Notes: generated by a model not told the origin, from the sequence alone. 64,000 nucleotides of DNA from JASGDC01 sp047608145 (GCA_047608145.1 JASGDC010000003.1:12541-76540), one strand, 5' to 3'. Shown: positions 18,028 to 27,480, counted from the first letter of the stretch. Translations and numbers: made by a program.

Positions 18028-18375
18028 CTACTTAACTTTCTTACAGTTTTTAGAAAAGTATCCGTCTGCCACACTATTACCATTATCTAGATCCCAAGTG
18101 TAAGGTTCAGTTTCAGATACTTTACCTTTTAATGTTGTACCACCTGAACATTTGAAGGTATACTCTACGCCAATCCTATTTTCTTTATACCAAGCATTGT
18201 CTACCGGTAATTGTTTCTTTGTAATAGTACCGTACATGTCTTTCCAAGCATCTGTGCCAGTTAGTTTACTATTCTCCGGCGAAGACATCACAAGAGTTTC
18301 CGCTGAATTAGAATAATCCCCGTTAAAGTAAACAACATATCTAACTTTGCCCCCGATTAACTCAGCTAGTTTCAC
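18028..18375 (-). CDS. Uncharacterised, probably truncated secreted protein
   Basis: I do not recognise this family. From GTG 18375 the product has 115 residues with two cysteines (FKCSGG and SKNCKK), which suggests an extracytoplasmic disulfide-bonded domain. The frame stays open upstream for about 26 more codons without a start codon. Those codons read LSFSNAAPLTQENYQY, resembling the end of a signal peptide and its cleavage region. The real N-terminus therefore seems lost or shifted. The open frame abuts an antisense signal-peptide remnant at 18460, so the locus looks rearranged. Function unknown. Confidence 0.45.
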   Translation of the reverse strand: MKLAELIGGKVRYVVYFNGDYSNSAETLVMSSPENSKLTGTDAWKDMYGTITKKQLPVDNAWYKENRIGVEYTFKCSGGTTLKGKVSETEPYTWDLDNGNSVADGYFSKNCKKVK

Positions 18376-18459
18376 ATCTATATTTTCTGGCTTTACTTTT
18401 TTAGTATATTGATAATTTTCCTGTGTTAAAGGAGCCGCGTTACTAAAGGATAGGAAAAC

Positions 18460-18808
18460 GTGAAGAAATCAATATTAACCGCAACGACATTAGCTACAGG
18501 TTTAGCAGTTATAACACCAGCAGCAGTGGCTGCAACCTTCATGGTCAGCCGCAAAGATTGGTGACGAGCGTCAGGTTACAATTAGTGGTTTTCAACCTTG
18601 CGAAGGTTTAACTGATAGTGGAACTAGTTCAGAACCTCAATTTTATGCAGATGTAGCACGGGATAACACTGCAACTAATACAACGGCAGGTATTGCTGCA
18701 CCAACTTCTTCAAACACTTCCAACAACAATGGTCTAGCACTTGCTAGACTAGCTTCTGTTGCAGCTGTTGGTGTTGGGACTCTTCTAGTTCGCCGCAAGA
18801 AAGCATGA
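18460..18808 (+). pseudogene. Frameshifted secreted or surface protein remnant
   Basis: GTG 18460, preceded by AAGGATAGGA, opens a clear signal peptide: MKKSILTATTLATG, then LAVITPAAVAA. It stops after 27 codons at TGA. The +1 frame from 18554 on then reads KIGDERQVTISGFQPCEG, a Ser/Thr/Asn-rich linker, and a typical C-terminal anchor: a hydrophobic stretch (ALARLASVAAVGVGTLLV) followed by RRKKA and stop at 18808. No LPxTG-type motif remains before the hydrophobic segment. Signal peptide and anchor so close together, in different frames, indicate a surface protein that lost its middle and its frame. A sequencing error could explain the frame but not the small size. Confidence 0.6.
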
Positions 18809-18830
18809 ATAACGTTAAATTCATTTTTGC

Positions 18831-18863
18831 TTGTGGGGCATCTAGTAACTAGATACCCCACAA
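18831..18863. terminator. Hairpin after the surface-protein remnant
   Basis: TTGTGGGG pairs with CCCCACAA and ATCTAGT with ACTAGAT, separated by one mismatch. The downstream T-run is weak on both strands, so termination efficiency is uncertain. Confidence 0.5.
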
Positions 18864-19072
18864 ATATTAAAAGTTAAGTTAAGTTCATATGGGTATTATT
18901 ATGCTAAAAAATACAAAATCTAAACGATGGAAGAATTTCAAGACTAAGCAACCAAATTTGAGTTCTACTGTCTTGATAGTCCAACGAGTTACAGTGCCTA
19001 CAGGATTATTACATAGAATCTTTTCATCATTATTACTACCTATTCTCTAGAATAAAATTGATAAGGAAATTA

Positions 19073-19714
19073 CTACTGTAAGATAAATCCTGCCGGATCG
19101 CTCTTCGGGCTAGTACCTAGTTGCACCACTAATTCATATTCGCCAGGCTGTGGCGTCCCATCTGGAGCCTTACAACCAGCAACTGACAGTACTCGAGTCC
19201 AGTCCATAATGGCACTATCTGACTTGCCATTACCTATTAAGCGTTCGGTATCAGTGGTTCCATCTTGGCAATCTTTAGAAGACCAAATCTGCTGACCACC
19301 CTTTTTCTGAATAATGAAAGTTTGCTGACTAGTTCCCACATTGAGCATGCATGACTTTTTACCTTTATTTTCAATATTCATAGTCAACTTAGGCTCCATG
19401 GATGCTGAATAAACATCACGGTCAGTTGTTGCAGAAACTTTAATATCAGCTGGGTTACAAGCTGGCGCGACTTCACCTGAATCATCAGTAGCTTGGGATT
19501 GCTGTGGGTCGGCAGCAGTTAATGTAACCACACTTTGTGCTTGATCTTGAGCTGCATCTTTTGCTTTACTTCGCTCAATAACTTTAATTATGCTCAATAT
19601 CAATAAAGCAACTACACCTACTGTTAACACTGTAACCAAAAACCGGCGACGTCGATAAATCTCTGATTTACTGAACTGCGGTCTTGGCGGTTGCTGCATA
19701 TGGGGAGAAGTCAT
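19073..19714 (-). CDS. Single-pass membrane protein with extracellular domain
   Basis: The 213-residue protein starts with a short Pro-rich cytoplasmic tail and the basic cluster YRRRRF. One membrane helix follows (LVTVLTVGVVALLILSII, about 26-43), then a Ser/Thr/Gln/Asp-rich linker and an extracellular domain with four cysteines (CNPAD, SCMLN, DCQDG, GCKAP) that could form two disulfides. It resembles conserved actinobacterial membrane proteins of unknown function. The start lies 6 nt after TAAAAT. It is transcribed in the same direction as clpC, but the terminator after clpC separates them. Confidence 0.6.
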   Translation of the reverse strand: MTSPHMQQPPRPQFSKSEIYRRRRFLVTVLTVGVVALLILSIIKVIERSKAKDAAQDQAQSVVTLTAADPQQSQATDDSGEVAPACNPADIKVSATTDRDVYSASMEPKLTMNIENKGKKSCMLNVGTSQQTFIIQKKGGQQIWSSKDCQDGTTDTERLIGNGKSDSAIMDWTRVLSVAGCKAPDGTPQPGEYELVVQLGTSPKSDPAGFILQ

Positions 19715-19726
19715 AGCTATATTTTA
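19715..19726 (-). promoter_or_regulatory. -10 box for a leaderless membrane-protein mRNA
   Basis: TAAAAT (19721-19726, minus strand) ends 6 nt before the ATG at 19714. No Shine-Dalgarno is present. Confidence 0.45.
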
Positions 19727-19748
19727 AAGCTCCAAACTGTGAATAACG

Positions 19749-19797
19749 TAAAAGGCACTCCATAAGATAGGTACTAACCTTTTCTTATGAAGTGCCA
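19749..19797 (-). terminator. Terminator after clpC
   Basis: GGCACT/AGTGCC and CATAAGA/TCTTATG form a 13-bp stem with one mismatch around a 16-nt loop. TTTTA follows on the minus strand, 17 nt beyond the clpC stop codon. Confidence 0.75.
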
Positions 19798-19813
19798 ATT
19801 ATATAACTAATCT

Positions 19814-22390
19814 TTAAAGCTCTGGCTCTTCGGCAGTAGTCTTTTCACCGTTATCTGGATTTTCAGCAACTCCTGAAGTACCAGTTTCACCGCTCTTACT
19901 GCCAATGAAAGAAAACTCTTTGTTATCACCTTCTGTGGCAACGTCGACTCGCACTGTTTCACCTGGCACTAATTCTTTAAACAAGATACGTTCAGCAAGC
20001 TGATCTTCGATATCACGCTGGATAACTCGACGTAGTGGACGAGCCCCCATTGATGGATCATAACCGCGCTCAGCTAACAACTCCTTTGCCTCATCAGAAA
20101 GTTCAATCTGGATATTCTGTGGAGTTAAACGCTTCTGCAATTTACCAACAAACATATCCACAATTTCACGGATTTCCTTGCGAGTTAGCTGAGGGAACAC
20201 GATTACATCATCAACACGGTTAAGCATCTCTGGGCGGAAGTGTTCCTTCAGTGCAGTCTGTACTTTACCTTTCATTAGGTCGTAACCTGTTTCTGGGTTT
20301 TCATCCTGCTGGAAACCAGTCTGCACACCACTAGAAGTAACAGCGGAACCTAGGTTAGTAGTCATGATGATTACCGTATTCTTGAAGTCAACTTCACGAC
20401 CTTTACCATCAGTTAAGTGACCTTCTTCAAGAATCTGAAGCAAGGTGTTATAGATGTCTGGGTGAGCTTTCTCGACCTCATCAAATAGTACAACAGAGAA
20501 TGGCTTACGGTGCACCTTTTCAGTAAGCTGACCGCCCTCTTCGTAACCAACGAAACCTGGAGTAGAACCAACCAAACGAGACACTGTGTGCTTGTCACCA
20601 AACTCACTCATGTCTAGTTGAATCAACGCATCTTCATCGTCAAACAGGAACTCGGCAAGTGCTTTTGCAAGCTCTGTCTTACCAACACCAGTAGGACCTG
20701 CAAAAATGAATGAACCATTTGGACGCTTTGGATCTTTCAAACCAGCACGAGTACGCCTAATTGACTGTGACAATGCTTTAACCGCACGGTCTTGGCCAAC
20801 CACACGCTTGTGAAGTTCATCTTCCATCTTAAGCAAACGAGTAGATTCTTCTTCCGTAAGCTTGAACACTGGGACGCCTGTTGACTGTGAAAGAACTTCA
20901 GCAATGACTTCTTCATCAACAGTAGAAATAGTATCTAGCTCATTATTTTTCCAAGCCGCATCCTTAGCAGTACGCTCTTCAATAAGCTTTTGTTCCTTAT
21001 CACGAAGTGCCGCAGCTTTCTCGAATTCCTGACCGTCAATGGCTGACTCTTTTGCCAAACGAACTTCTTCAATCTCACTGTCTAACTCTTTAACCTCTGG
21101 GGGTGAGCTTAGACGCTGAATACGTAATCTAGCACCAGCTTCGTCAATTAAGTCAATAGCCTTATCTGGCAAGAAACGATCATTGACATAACGGCTAGAA
21201 AGGTTAACTGCAGCTTGAATCGCACCATCAGTAATAGTTACTTTGTGGTGAGCTTCATAACGGTCACGTAGACCTTTCAAAATTTCAATAGCCTGCTCTG
21301 GACTTGGTTCATCAACCTGAATTGGCTGGAACCTACGCTCCAATGCACCGTCTTTTTCGACATACTTACGGTACTCTTCCAAAGTTGTAGCACCAATAAT
21401 CTGAATTTCACCACGAGCCATCATTGGTTTCAACATTGAAGCTGCATCTACTGAACCTTCAGTGGTAGAACCTGCGCCGACTAATGAGTGAATCTCGTCA
21501 ATGAACAAAATAATGTCACCACGAGTTTGAATTTCTTTAAGGACCTTCTTTAAGCGTTCCTCAAAATCACCACGGTACCTAGAACCAGCAATAACTGCAC
21601 CCAAATCAAGAGTGTAAAGATGCTTATCTTTCAAAGTATCTGGAACACGACCAGCAGCAATGTCTTGAGCAAGTCCTTCAACCACGGCAGTCTTACCAAC
21701 ACCTGGTTCACCTGTCATTACTGGGTTATTCTTAGTACGGCGTGAAAGTACTTGCATCATGCGCTCTACTTCTTTTTCACGACCAATTACTGGATCCAGT
21801 TTATTTTCACGAGCTGCAGCAGTTAAGTTACGACCAAACTGGTCAAGCACAGTAGAACCTGAAGCTGTACCACGAGCTCTGCCGCCGCCAATACCAGCGC
21901 CAGCACCAACAGTATCATTGCTTGCACTTGAATCTGAACCTTGAACTGAGCCTTGGAAACCATTACGTAAGTTTATTACCTGCTGTCTAACCTCAGAAAG
22001 ATCAGCACCCAGTTTTACCAGAATCTGTGAAGCCATAACTTCTGGCTCCCGGATTAGCCCAAGCAACAAATGCTCAGTACCAATGTGGTTATCACCAAGT
22101 TGCAATGCTTCACGCATTGAGCTTTCTAAAACTTTCTTTGCACGAGGTGTAAACGGAATGTGCTCTTGCGGCACTACGTCACTTGGTCCAATAGCATCGT
22201 TAACTTCTTCACGAACTTTTTCTAGCGTGATACCAAGCTCTTTAAGTGCTTTTGCACCAATTCCTTCACCTTCATGTATTACCCCAAGTAACATGTGCTC
22301 GGTGCCAATGTAGTTATGGTTAAGCAAACGTGCTTCTTCTTTAGCCAACACTAAACACCTGCGGGCTCTATCAGTAAATCTTTCGAACAT
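19814..22390 (-). CDS. clpC: ATP-dependent protease ATPase subunit ClpC
   Basis: ClpC unfolds substrates and feeds them to ClpP. The 858-residue product has the double N-terminal ClpN repeat (about 1-145), two AAA+ modules with Walker A GEPGVGKT and GPTGVGKT, a UVR/middle domain (EFEKAAALRDKEQKLIEE) between them, and a C-terminal D2-small domain. The Gly/Ala/Ser-rich linker after ClpN is normal for the family. AAGGGGAAG precedes the ATG. A near-perfect ClgR operator lies about 90-110 nt upstream, suggesting induction by the Clp gene regulator during proteotoxic stress. Confidence 0.97.
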   Translation of the reverse strand: MFERFTDRARRCLVLAKEEARLLNHNYIGTEHMLLGVIHEGEGIGAKALKELGITLEKVREEVNDAIGPSDVVPQEHIPFTPRAKKVLESSMREALQLGDNHIGTEHLLLGLIREPEVMASQILVKLGADLSEVRQQVINLRNGFQGSVQGSDSSASNDTVGAGAGIGGGRARGTASGSTVLDQFGRNLTAAARENKLDPVIGREKEVERMMQVLSRRTKNNPVMTGEPGVGKTAVVEGLAQDIAAGRVPDTLKDKHLYTLDLGAVIAGSRYRGDFEERLKKVLKEIQTRGDIILFIDEIHSLVGAGSTTEGSVDAASMLKPMMARGEIQIIGATTLEEYRKYVEKDGALERRFQPIQVDEPSPEQAIEILKGLRDRYEAHHKVTITDGAIQAAVNLSSRYVNDRFLPDKAIDLIDEAGARLRIQRLSSPPEVKELDSEIEEVRLAKESAIDGQEFEKAAALRDKEQKLIEERTAKDAAWKNNELDTISTVDEEVIAEVLSQSTGVPVFKLTEEESTRLLKMEDELHKRVVGQDRAVKALSQSIRRTRAGLKDPKRPNGSFIFAGPTGVGKTELAKALAEFLFDDEDALIQLDMSEFGDKHTVSRLVGSTPGFVGYEEGGQLTEKVHRKPFSVVLFDEVEKAHPDIYNTLLQILEEGHLTDGKGREVDFKNTVIIMTTNLGSAVTSSGVQTGFQQDENPETGYDLMKGKVQTALKEHFRPEMLNRVDDVIVFPQLTRKEIREIVDMFVGKLQKRLTPQNIQIELSDEAKELLAERGYDPSMGARPLRRVIQRDIEDQLAERILFKELVPGETVRVDVATEGDNKEFSFIGSKSGETGTSGVAENPDNGEKTTAEEPEL

Positions 22391-22775
22391 TCAATCTTCC
22401 CCTTGCACTTTGCATACGAAAATCTCTATGTTTCAAACTCTACTTGGTATCTGCGACAAAATACATATAAAAGTACAGTTGTTCGCTATCGGCGTGAACT
22501 CATCTAACATTGAATTTCTGTTTTTATTGCTTTTAAAATAACTCTTTGTATATTCTTTTACAGCATTAAATATAATTTTTATACTTTTCTATAGTTGCCA
22601 ATTCAATAAGATAATAAATGATACTTGATGGAAAATCCCAAGGAAAACTACTCCAAGTAAGACTAGAAATATACTGGTTCACAAAAGTAACACTCAAATA
22701 CCAAACTATGAAAAGGAACAAATTACCAGCATAAATTCCTAAAGAATTTTATAACTCGCTTTCCTACACTCTCAA
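22391..22775. other. Intergenic region upstream of clpC
   Basis: The segment between the restriction-endonuclease 3' end and clpC holds the ClgR-like operator (22481-22498) and, between it and clpC, AT-rich sequence that should contain the clpC promoter. I could not fix one -35/-10 pair. The remaining 270 nt (22500-22775) show no gene. Confidence 0.55.
22481..22498 (-). promoter_or_regulatory. ClgR operator upstream of clpC
   Basis: On the minus strand TTCACGCCGATAGCGAAC matches every position of the corynebacterial ClgR consensus WNNWCGCYNANRGCGWWS as I recall it from the literature. Its place before clpC, a conserved ClgR target in actinobacteria, supports the call. The regulator gene is not in this window. 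Confidence 0.7.
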
Positions 22776-24044
22776 CTATAGAGTAGCCTTGTTAAGAATT
22801 TTTTGTCTCCAATTTTGGTCAAAGCTCTCAGCAATTTCCTCGCAAGACTCTTCAATCCCAGTAAGTAACTCTGCTTCAACAATATTGTTAGATAGCATCT
22901 TTATAATTTGTTCATTAACTAGTGGAAAAATCTTTACAGAACGAGAATAACCTTTACCAGATGTAGCCTTCATCGGCATACTAGCTACTGCACGCCATAT
23001 GTTAATTGTATTTTCATCAAGGTCGTCAGCAATAAACAAAGTAATAACTTTCCTTGGTGACTTTTCTACAGTGAGGTTGGTAGCGTGCCTTAATACAGGT
23101 TCCCATTCTCCACGCCTTTGTGCTTGACTATTCATCAAAGTTACTTCTAACATAAGTGCTAAATTTGGATAGTTAATTATAATGTCTCCATCACCACCGA
23201 CAGCATGTGACAGCGGACGCATATTTCCGTCAAGTGTTAAATTAAGACTTTCCGTAATTTTAAAATCTTCACTAGATATATGAAACCAAGCTATTGCCAT
23301 GATATATTCATAAATTGTCGGCACACTAGCAGACTCTGAAACAAGTTTCTTAATTTTTGCATCTTCACGAGTAGAGAATAACGGTAAAATTTCAAGCACT
23401 TTCTCCTTAGTAAACTCTTTACTAATCAGATCTTGAAGCTTTTCTTCCTTTTGCTCAGCAATCTGTTTGCCAACTTCTTCCATACTGTTAGCACCGAATT
23501 GTTTCTTAAGCTGAAATACTACCTTATTAGGATCTAGCGCAAGAATATCAGCTATAGATACGTCATTATAAAAATCTGAATTTAATTCTTTTTCATAATG
23601 AAAATACCTATCAACTCCAGCAATTTCAATGTCATCGAAGATAGCATTAAATAATTTTTGATTCCAAGCATTAACTTGTCCGTTACTAAAGTCAATAAGT
23701 CCTGTCAAGTTAAAAGTTCTTTTGGTCATGTCACGATATTCTCGCACAATATCATTTTTCTTAGACAACTGGAACTGCTTATAAATTAAGCTATTATCTT
23801 CACTTAAAAGTGCATTGTTCTTATTCTTAGCAAGGAAATCACCAACTGTTTTAGCAGTACAAAATACAGCAGAACCTTCACCAAATGCTTTTTTAATTTT
23901 AGAATCTTTAGCAACTTCTTGAAGAGCAGTGAAATTATCAAATTTTTTGTATGTCTTAAACTCAATCAGTTTTAACACAAAATCATAATAGATTTTTTGA
24001 GCTCCGGAAGACTTCCTGTTAACAAATGTCTCAAAAAAAAGCAA
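22776..24044 (-). pseudogene. AlwI-family restriction endonuclease, C-terminal part
   Basis: This is the C-terminal two thirds of a type II restriction endonuclease. It contains the AlwI-family catalytic region PLSHAVGGDGDI, LALMLEVTLMNSQAQRRGEW and EPVLRH, a PD-(D/E)xK-type core with D and E-V-T as likely metal ligands. AlwI relatives cut next to GGATC-type asymmetric sites. The apparent start is a TTG inside a T8 tract (plus-strand A8 at 24033-24040) and is not a credible initiation site. Removing one T joins it in frame to the upstream open frame (24031-24717), giving a protein of about 645 residues, near family size. It is either a phase-variable enzyme, a decayed gene or a homopolymer error. 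Confidence 0.8.
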
Positions 24045-24717
24045 CTTTATCTATTTCTCCATTTTGAATCCATTCTTTTGTCATATTTGACTCGTTAGTA
24101 TGCGAAAAGAATTTTTCAACAAACTCTGCAAAAGTTTTCTTTCCACTCCTAACATCACCATAATTTTTAACTATTTCCTTAATTATGTCTTCTGAATATC
24201 CAGGTTGAATCAAATGAATTATAGCAAGGAACTCTTTTTCTGGAATATTAATATATTTTTCAAGAAGTAATAAACCAATTCGAAATGGATAGAAGAAAAA
24301 TTTCTCATCTGAACCATATACTTTCAACTTAAGCAACTGTCTTAAGAACAACAAGCTACTAGAATCTAAATTCAAGACTTTTTCAATATCATCATGAGGA
24401 GCTAAGGCGTCTTTTCTCCATCCTTCTGCAACAGGTGAAAGCTGTCGTTTATCATTAGCCATTCCCAGCTTAACTAATGCGTTCGTCAAAGTTCTTGCCC
24501 TTTTAGCGGGATCTTCTATTTTATTCCTATTAAATAAATTTGTTCTTTCCAGAACTCTCAAATAAAAAGCTGACTGTGCCTCTTTGTCCCACGCAGGAAA
24601 TTCTTCATTATTTTGGGCGAGGAAAGGCAGTAACTCTTTATAGTCATCAATTAAGGTTTTCCTTCTAAAACTCGTATCGCCTAAATTGAAGGTTTGTGAG
24701 CTAGCGTTAAGCTTCAT
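24031..24717 (-). pseudogene. AlwI-family restriction endonuclease, N-terminal part
   Basis: This 228-residue frame is the N-terminal, DNA-recognition side of the same endonuclease. It begins MKLNASSQTFNLGDTSFRR and runs through a helical region to KVAFF, where the T8 tract forces a TGA. In the other frame the sequence continues as ETFVNRKSSGAQK without loss, so only one base separates the two parts. The start overlaps the methyltransferase 3' end by 11 bp, consistent with translational coupling in an R-M operon. Alone it lacks all catalytic residues. Confidence 0.7.
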
Positions 24718-25420
24718 TTTCTAACTCCTGACTGTAATTAGTAACTAGTATTTCTACCGTTACATTATTGCGTGCCTTAGACTGATAATTACTGTTGTTA
24801 TAGTCACTGTCCAGAAAATGAACAGTATAGTTCCTTGACCATTCTTTAAGTAGCATATTCTCTGTTCCTTTATGACTAAGCACATTAGATAAAGCAAACT
24901 TTGCACCCTTTTTATGAGCTGCATCAAGATAGCTATATAACTCTAGTTCATCCTCTTTAGACCAACCACCATTTTCATTGTAAGAAGCATTGGAAATTAA
25001 ATAAGGAGGATCTGCATAGATAAAATCATTCTGAAAGTAGCTGACTTCTCTGAAATCTTTATTGCTAAACTCTATACATTTATCGTGCAAAGCTTCTGCA
25101 AAATGAATCAGTTTAGTTTCAATGTCATTAATCTTGCATATATTAGGGTTATCTTGTTGGACAATATTTACTGCTACACTTGCACCTCCACCAAATAAAT
25201 CAATAAAATTATTATATTTCTTTGGGAAAAGCAGTAAAATTTGTGGCAATAGTTTATACTTACTTCCCGTATAATTTAAAGCTGGCTTAATGAGTTCTTG
25301 TTTTTTGTCTTTAATAACACATAAGTAAAGCAGTTCTTTATGATCTTTAATCTGAGACTTTCCTGTAGTGAAAGCAGAAAAATCTGTTTCGAAAACCTTA
25401 ACTACACCTCGTTTTTTAGA
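24707..25420 (-). pseudogene. D12-class adenine DNA methyltransferase, second domain
   Basis: This is the second half of a Dam-like (D12 class) N6-adenine methyltransferase. IKPALNYTGSKYKLLPQIL and FIDLFGGGASV (SAM motif I), then YADPPYL (motif IV, DPPY), make it a complete catalytic domain ending in the C-terminal VTNYSQ region. The first about 45 codons (SKKRGVVKVFETDFSAFTTG, then a KELLYLCVIKDKK segment) belong to the C-terminus of the preceding methyltransferase domain, so this was one fused protein. There is no ATG; the nearest start-like codon (TTG 25249) would cut off the NYTGSK motif. It may be untranslated unless frameshifting occurs. Confidence 0.72.
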
Positions 25421-25950
25421 CTATTAATAATCTCTTCATTCGAGATTTTTGCGTTAGGCCTAGAATTACCCTTTTTTGCCATATTGTTATATGAGACTAA
25501 GATATATTTTGAATCGATATTTTGGATAAGGTCATCAAAGGCTTCAGGAGCTTTGGCTTTTGTATAATCAGAAGATTTTTCTTTTCTATTAACTGCTTTT
25601 TTAGCAATACCTTCAACATTTGGCTTTTTCCGCTCCATCACATTTTCAAGAACATGATAAGCACTTTCATAACCACGTGAATTATATGGAGTATCAATAT
25701 AAACTAAATCTGCTTTAATTTTTCTAACTAATAAATTAGCGTCCTCATTGAATATTTTATTCATATAATTAATGTTCAAGTCTGGTTTTCTAAGCACTAG
25801 AGCTTTAAAACTATCCATCTGCTTTCTATAAGCATCAAAATGCCCAACAGTATTAGCAACTTTATCCATTGCATATAATAACGAGGTAAGCAAGATAGCT
25901 TTCTCTCGTTCATTTATATCTTTATATTCTTCAATTCTCTCTCTTAAAGA
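25402..25950 (-). pseudogene. D12-class adenine DNA methyltransferase, first domain, 5'-truncated
   Basis: This frame opens directly after the lysS stop codon, with no start codon. It reads LRERIEEYKDI, LLTSLLYAMDKVANTVGHFD and YIDTPYNSRGYESAYHVLEN (motif IV as DTPY). These are interior parts of a two-domain D12 methyltransferase of the type that protects both strands of asymmetric sites. The N-terminal segment with SAM motif I is missing: the gene is cut at the lysS junction. At its 3' end an A6 tract (25412-25417) puts the frame into TAG at 25402. One extra A would fuse it to the second domain. Confidence 0.72.
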
Positions 25951-27468
25951 TTATTTTTCAGGGCGAATGAACGGGAATAGAATAGTCTCTCGAATACCTA
26001 AACCAGTAAGTGCCATCAATAAACGATCAACTCCCATACCCATACCACCAGTAGGTGGCATACCATGCTCAATAGCTTTTAAGAAGTCTTCATCAATAAC
26101 CATAGCTTCGTCATCACCTTGAGATGCCAGCTTAGCTTGCTCTTCAAAGCGTTCACGCTGAATTACAGGATCGACTAATTCAGAATAGCCAGTACCTAGC
26201 TCAAAACCGCGGACATATAAATCCCATTTTTCTACGATACCTGGCTTTTCACGATGCTCACGCACTAGTGGCGAAGTCTCAACTGGGAAATCATAAACAA
26301 AAGTAGGGCCTTTTAAGTCATTACCAATTGTCTCTTCCCAAATCTCTTCCACTAATTTACCGTGGCCACGGAGTACCCCTTTAAGGGGCACATCAAGCTT
26401 TTCTGCCAATTTTTCTAGCTCTTCAACAGTCGTCTCTGGTGTAATTTTTTCACCAGCATGTTTGGAAAGTGAATCATATAACGATAGCCATTCCCAATCA
26501 CCGCCGAAGTCATACTCTGTGCCATCTACAAGAGTAACTTTAGTATTACCAGCTACTGCAAGAGCGGCATTCTGTACCATTTTTTGTGTTAAAGCTGCAA
26601 TTGATTTGTAGTCTCCATAAGCTTCGTAAACTTCCAAAGCAGCGAATTCTGGTGAATGAGTAGAATCTGCACCTTCGTTACGGAAGTTACGATTAATCTC
26701 ATAAACACGGTCAATACCCCCGACAGCAGCTTTCTTTAAGTAAAGCTCTGGAGCGATACGCAAAAATAAGTCAGTATCATATGCATTGATATGAGTAGTA
26801 AATGGTGTAGCTGCCGCACCACCGTGAATCGGATGCAACATCGGAGTTTCAATCTCGATAAAATCAGCACCATCAAGGGTATCGCGCAAACTCTTTAACA
26901 CTTTAGCTCTAGTTATTACCATATCGCGAGCTTCTTCACGCACAATTAAGTCTACATAACGCTGACGAACTCGAGTTTCTTCATTAAGTTCTTTGTGCAA
27001 GGTAGGCAATGGTCGAATTGCCTTTGAAGCTAGCTGCCATTTATCAGCCATCACTGATAGCTCACCACGTTTAGAGCTAATTACTTCACCAGTAATAGCG
27101 ATAATGTCACCTAAATCTACATCTGCCTTCCAAGCAGCAAGCTCCTCTTTACCAACTGCTTTTTGACTAAGCATTGCTTGCAGACGTGTGCCGTCACCCT
27201 CTTGTAAAATGGCAAAGCATAGTCGACCCGTATTGCGCACAAAAACTACACGACCAGTAACACTAACTACATCACCAGTAGTGTCTTCAGCTTCCAGATG
27301 ATTATACTTTTCACGTATCTCTTTTAAAGTATGGGTGCGAGGCACACTTACTGGGTAGGCCTCTTGATTATTATCTAAATACTTCTGACGCTTCTCCTTA
27401 CGGATTTTAATCTGCTCAGGAGTATCGTCTTCAATTTTTACTGGATCTTGTGATGTAGATTTACTCAT
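25951..27468 (-). CDS. lysS: Lysyl-tRNA synthetase (class II)
   Basis: LysS charges tRNA-Lys. The 505-residue product has an N-terminal OB-fold anticodon-binding domain (VVSVTGRVVFVRNTGRLCFA) and a class II core with motif 1 (FIEIETPMLHPIHGGAAA), motif 2 (FRNEGADSTHSPEFA) and motif 3 (GMGMGVDRLLMALTG). Length and motifs are intact. The stop codon TAA (25951-25953) is immediately followed by the truncated methyltransferase frame, so the gene escaped whatever event removed the methyltransferase 5' end. The start lies 6 nt after TAGACT, without Shine-Dalgarno. Confidence 0.97.
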   Translation of the reverse strand: MSKSTSQDPVKIEDDTPEQIKIRKEKRQKYLDNNQEAYPVSVPRTHTLKEIREKYNHLEAEDTTGDVVSVTGRVVFVRNTGRLCFAILQEGDGTRLQAMLSQKAVGKEELAAWKADVDLGDIIAITGEVISSKRGELSVMADKWQLASKAIRPLPTLHKELNEETRVRQRYVDLIVREEARDMVITRAKVLKSLRDTLDGADFIEIETPMLHPIHGGAAATPFTTHINAYDTDLFLRIAPELYLKKAAVGGIDRVYEINRNFRNEGADSTHSPEFAALEVYEAYGDYKSIAALTQKMVQNAALAVAGNTKVTLVDGTEYDFGGDWEWLSLYDSLSKHAGEKITPETTVEELEKLAEKLDVPLKGVLRGHGKLVEEIWEETIGNDLKGPTFVYDFPVETSPLVREHREKPGIVEKWDLYVRGFELGTGYSELVDPVIQRERFEEQAKLASQGDDEAMVIDEDFLKAIEHGMPPTGGMGMGVDRLLMALTGLGIRETILFPFIRPEK

Positions 27469-27480
27469 TTGTCTAGTCTA
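27469..27480 (-). promoter_or_regulatory. -10 box for a leaderless lysS mRNA
   Basis: TAGACT (27475-27480, minus strand) ends 6 nt before the ATG. No Shine-Dalgarno is seen. Confidence 0.4.

Noticed and set aside
18643..18861. Minus-strand frame antisense to the surface-protein remnant
   Set aside because: It mirrors the signal/anchor coding strand and crosses the hairpin; no support as a gene.
18889..19050. 53-codon plus-strand frame beginning MGIIMLKNTKSKRW
   Set aside because: No ribosome-binding site, no recognisable domain and unusual composition; probably chance in an AT-rich spacer.
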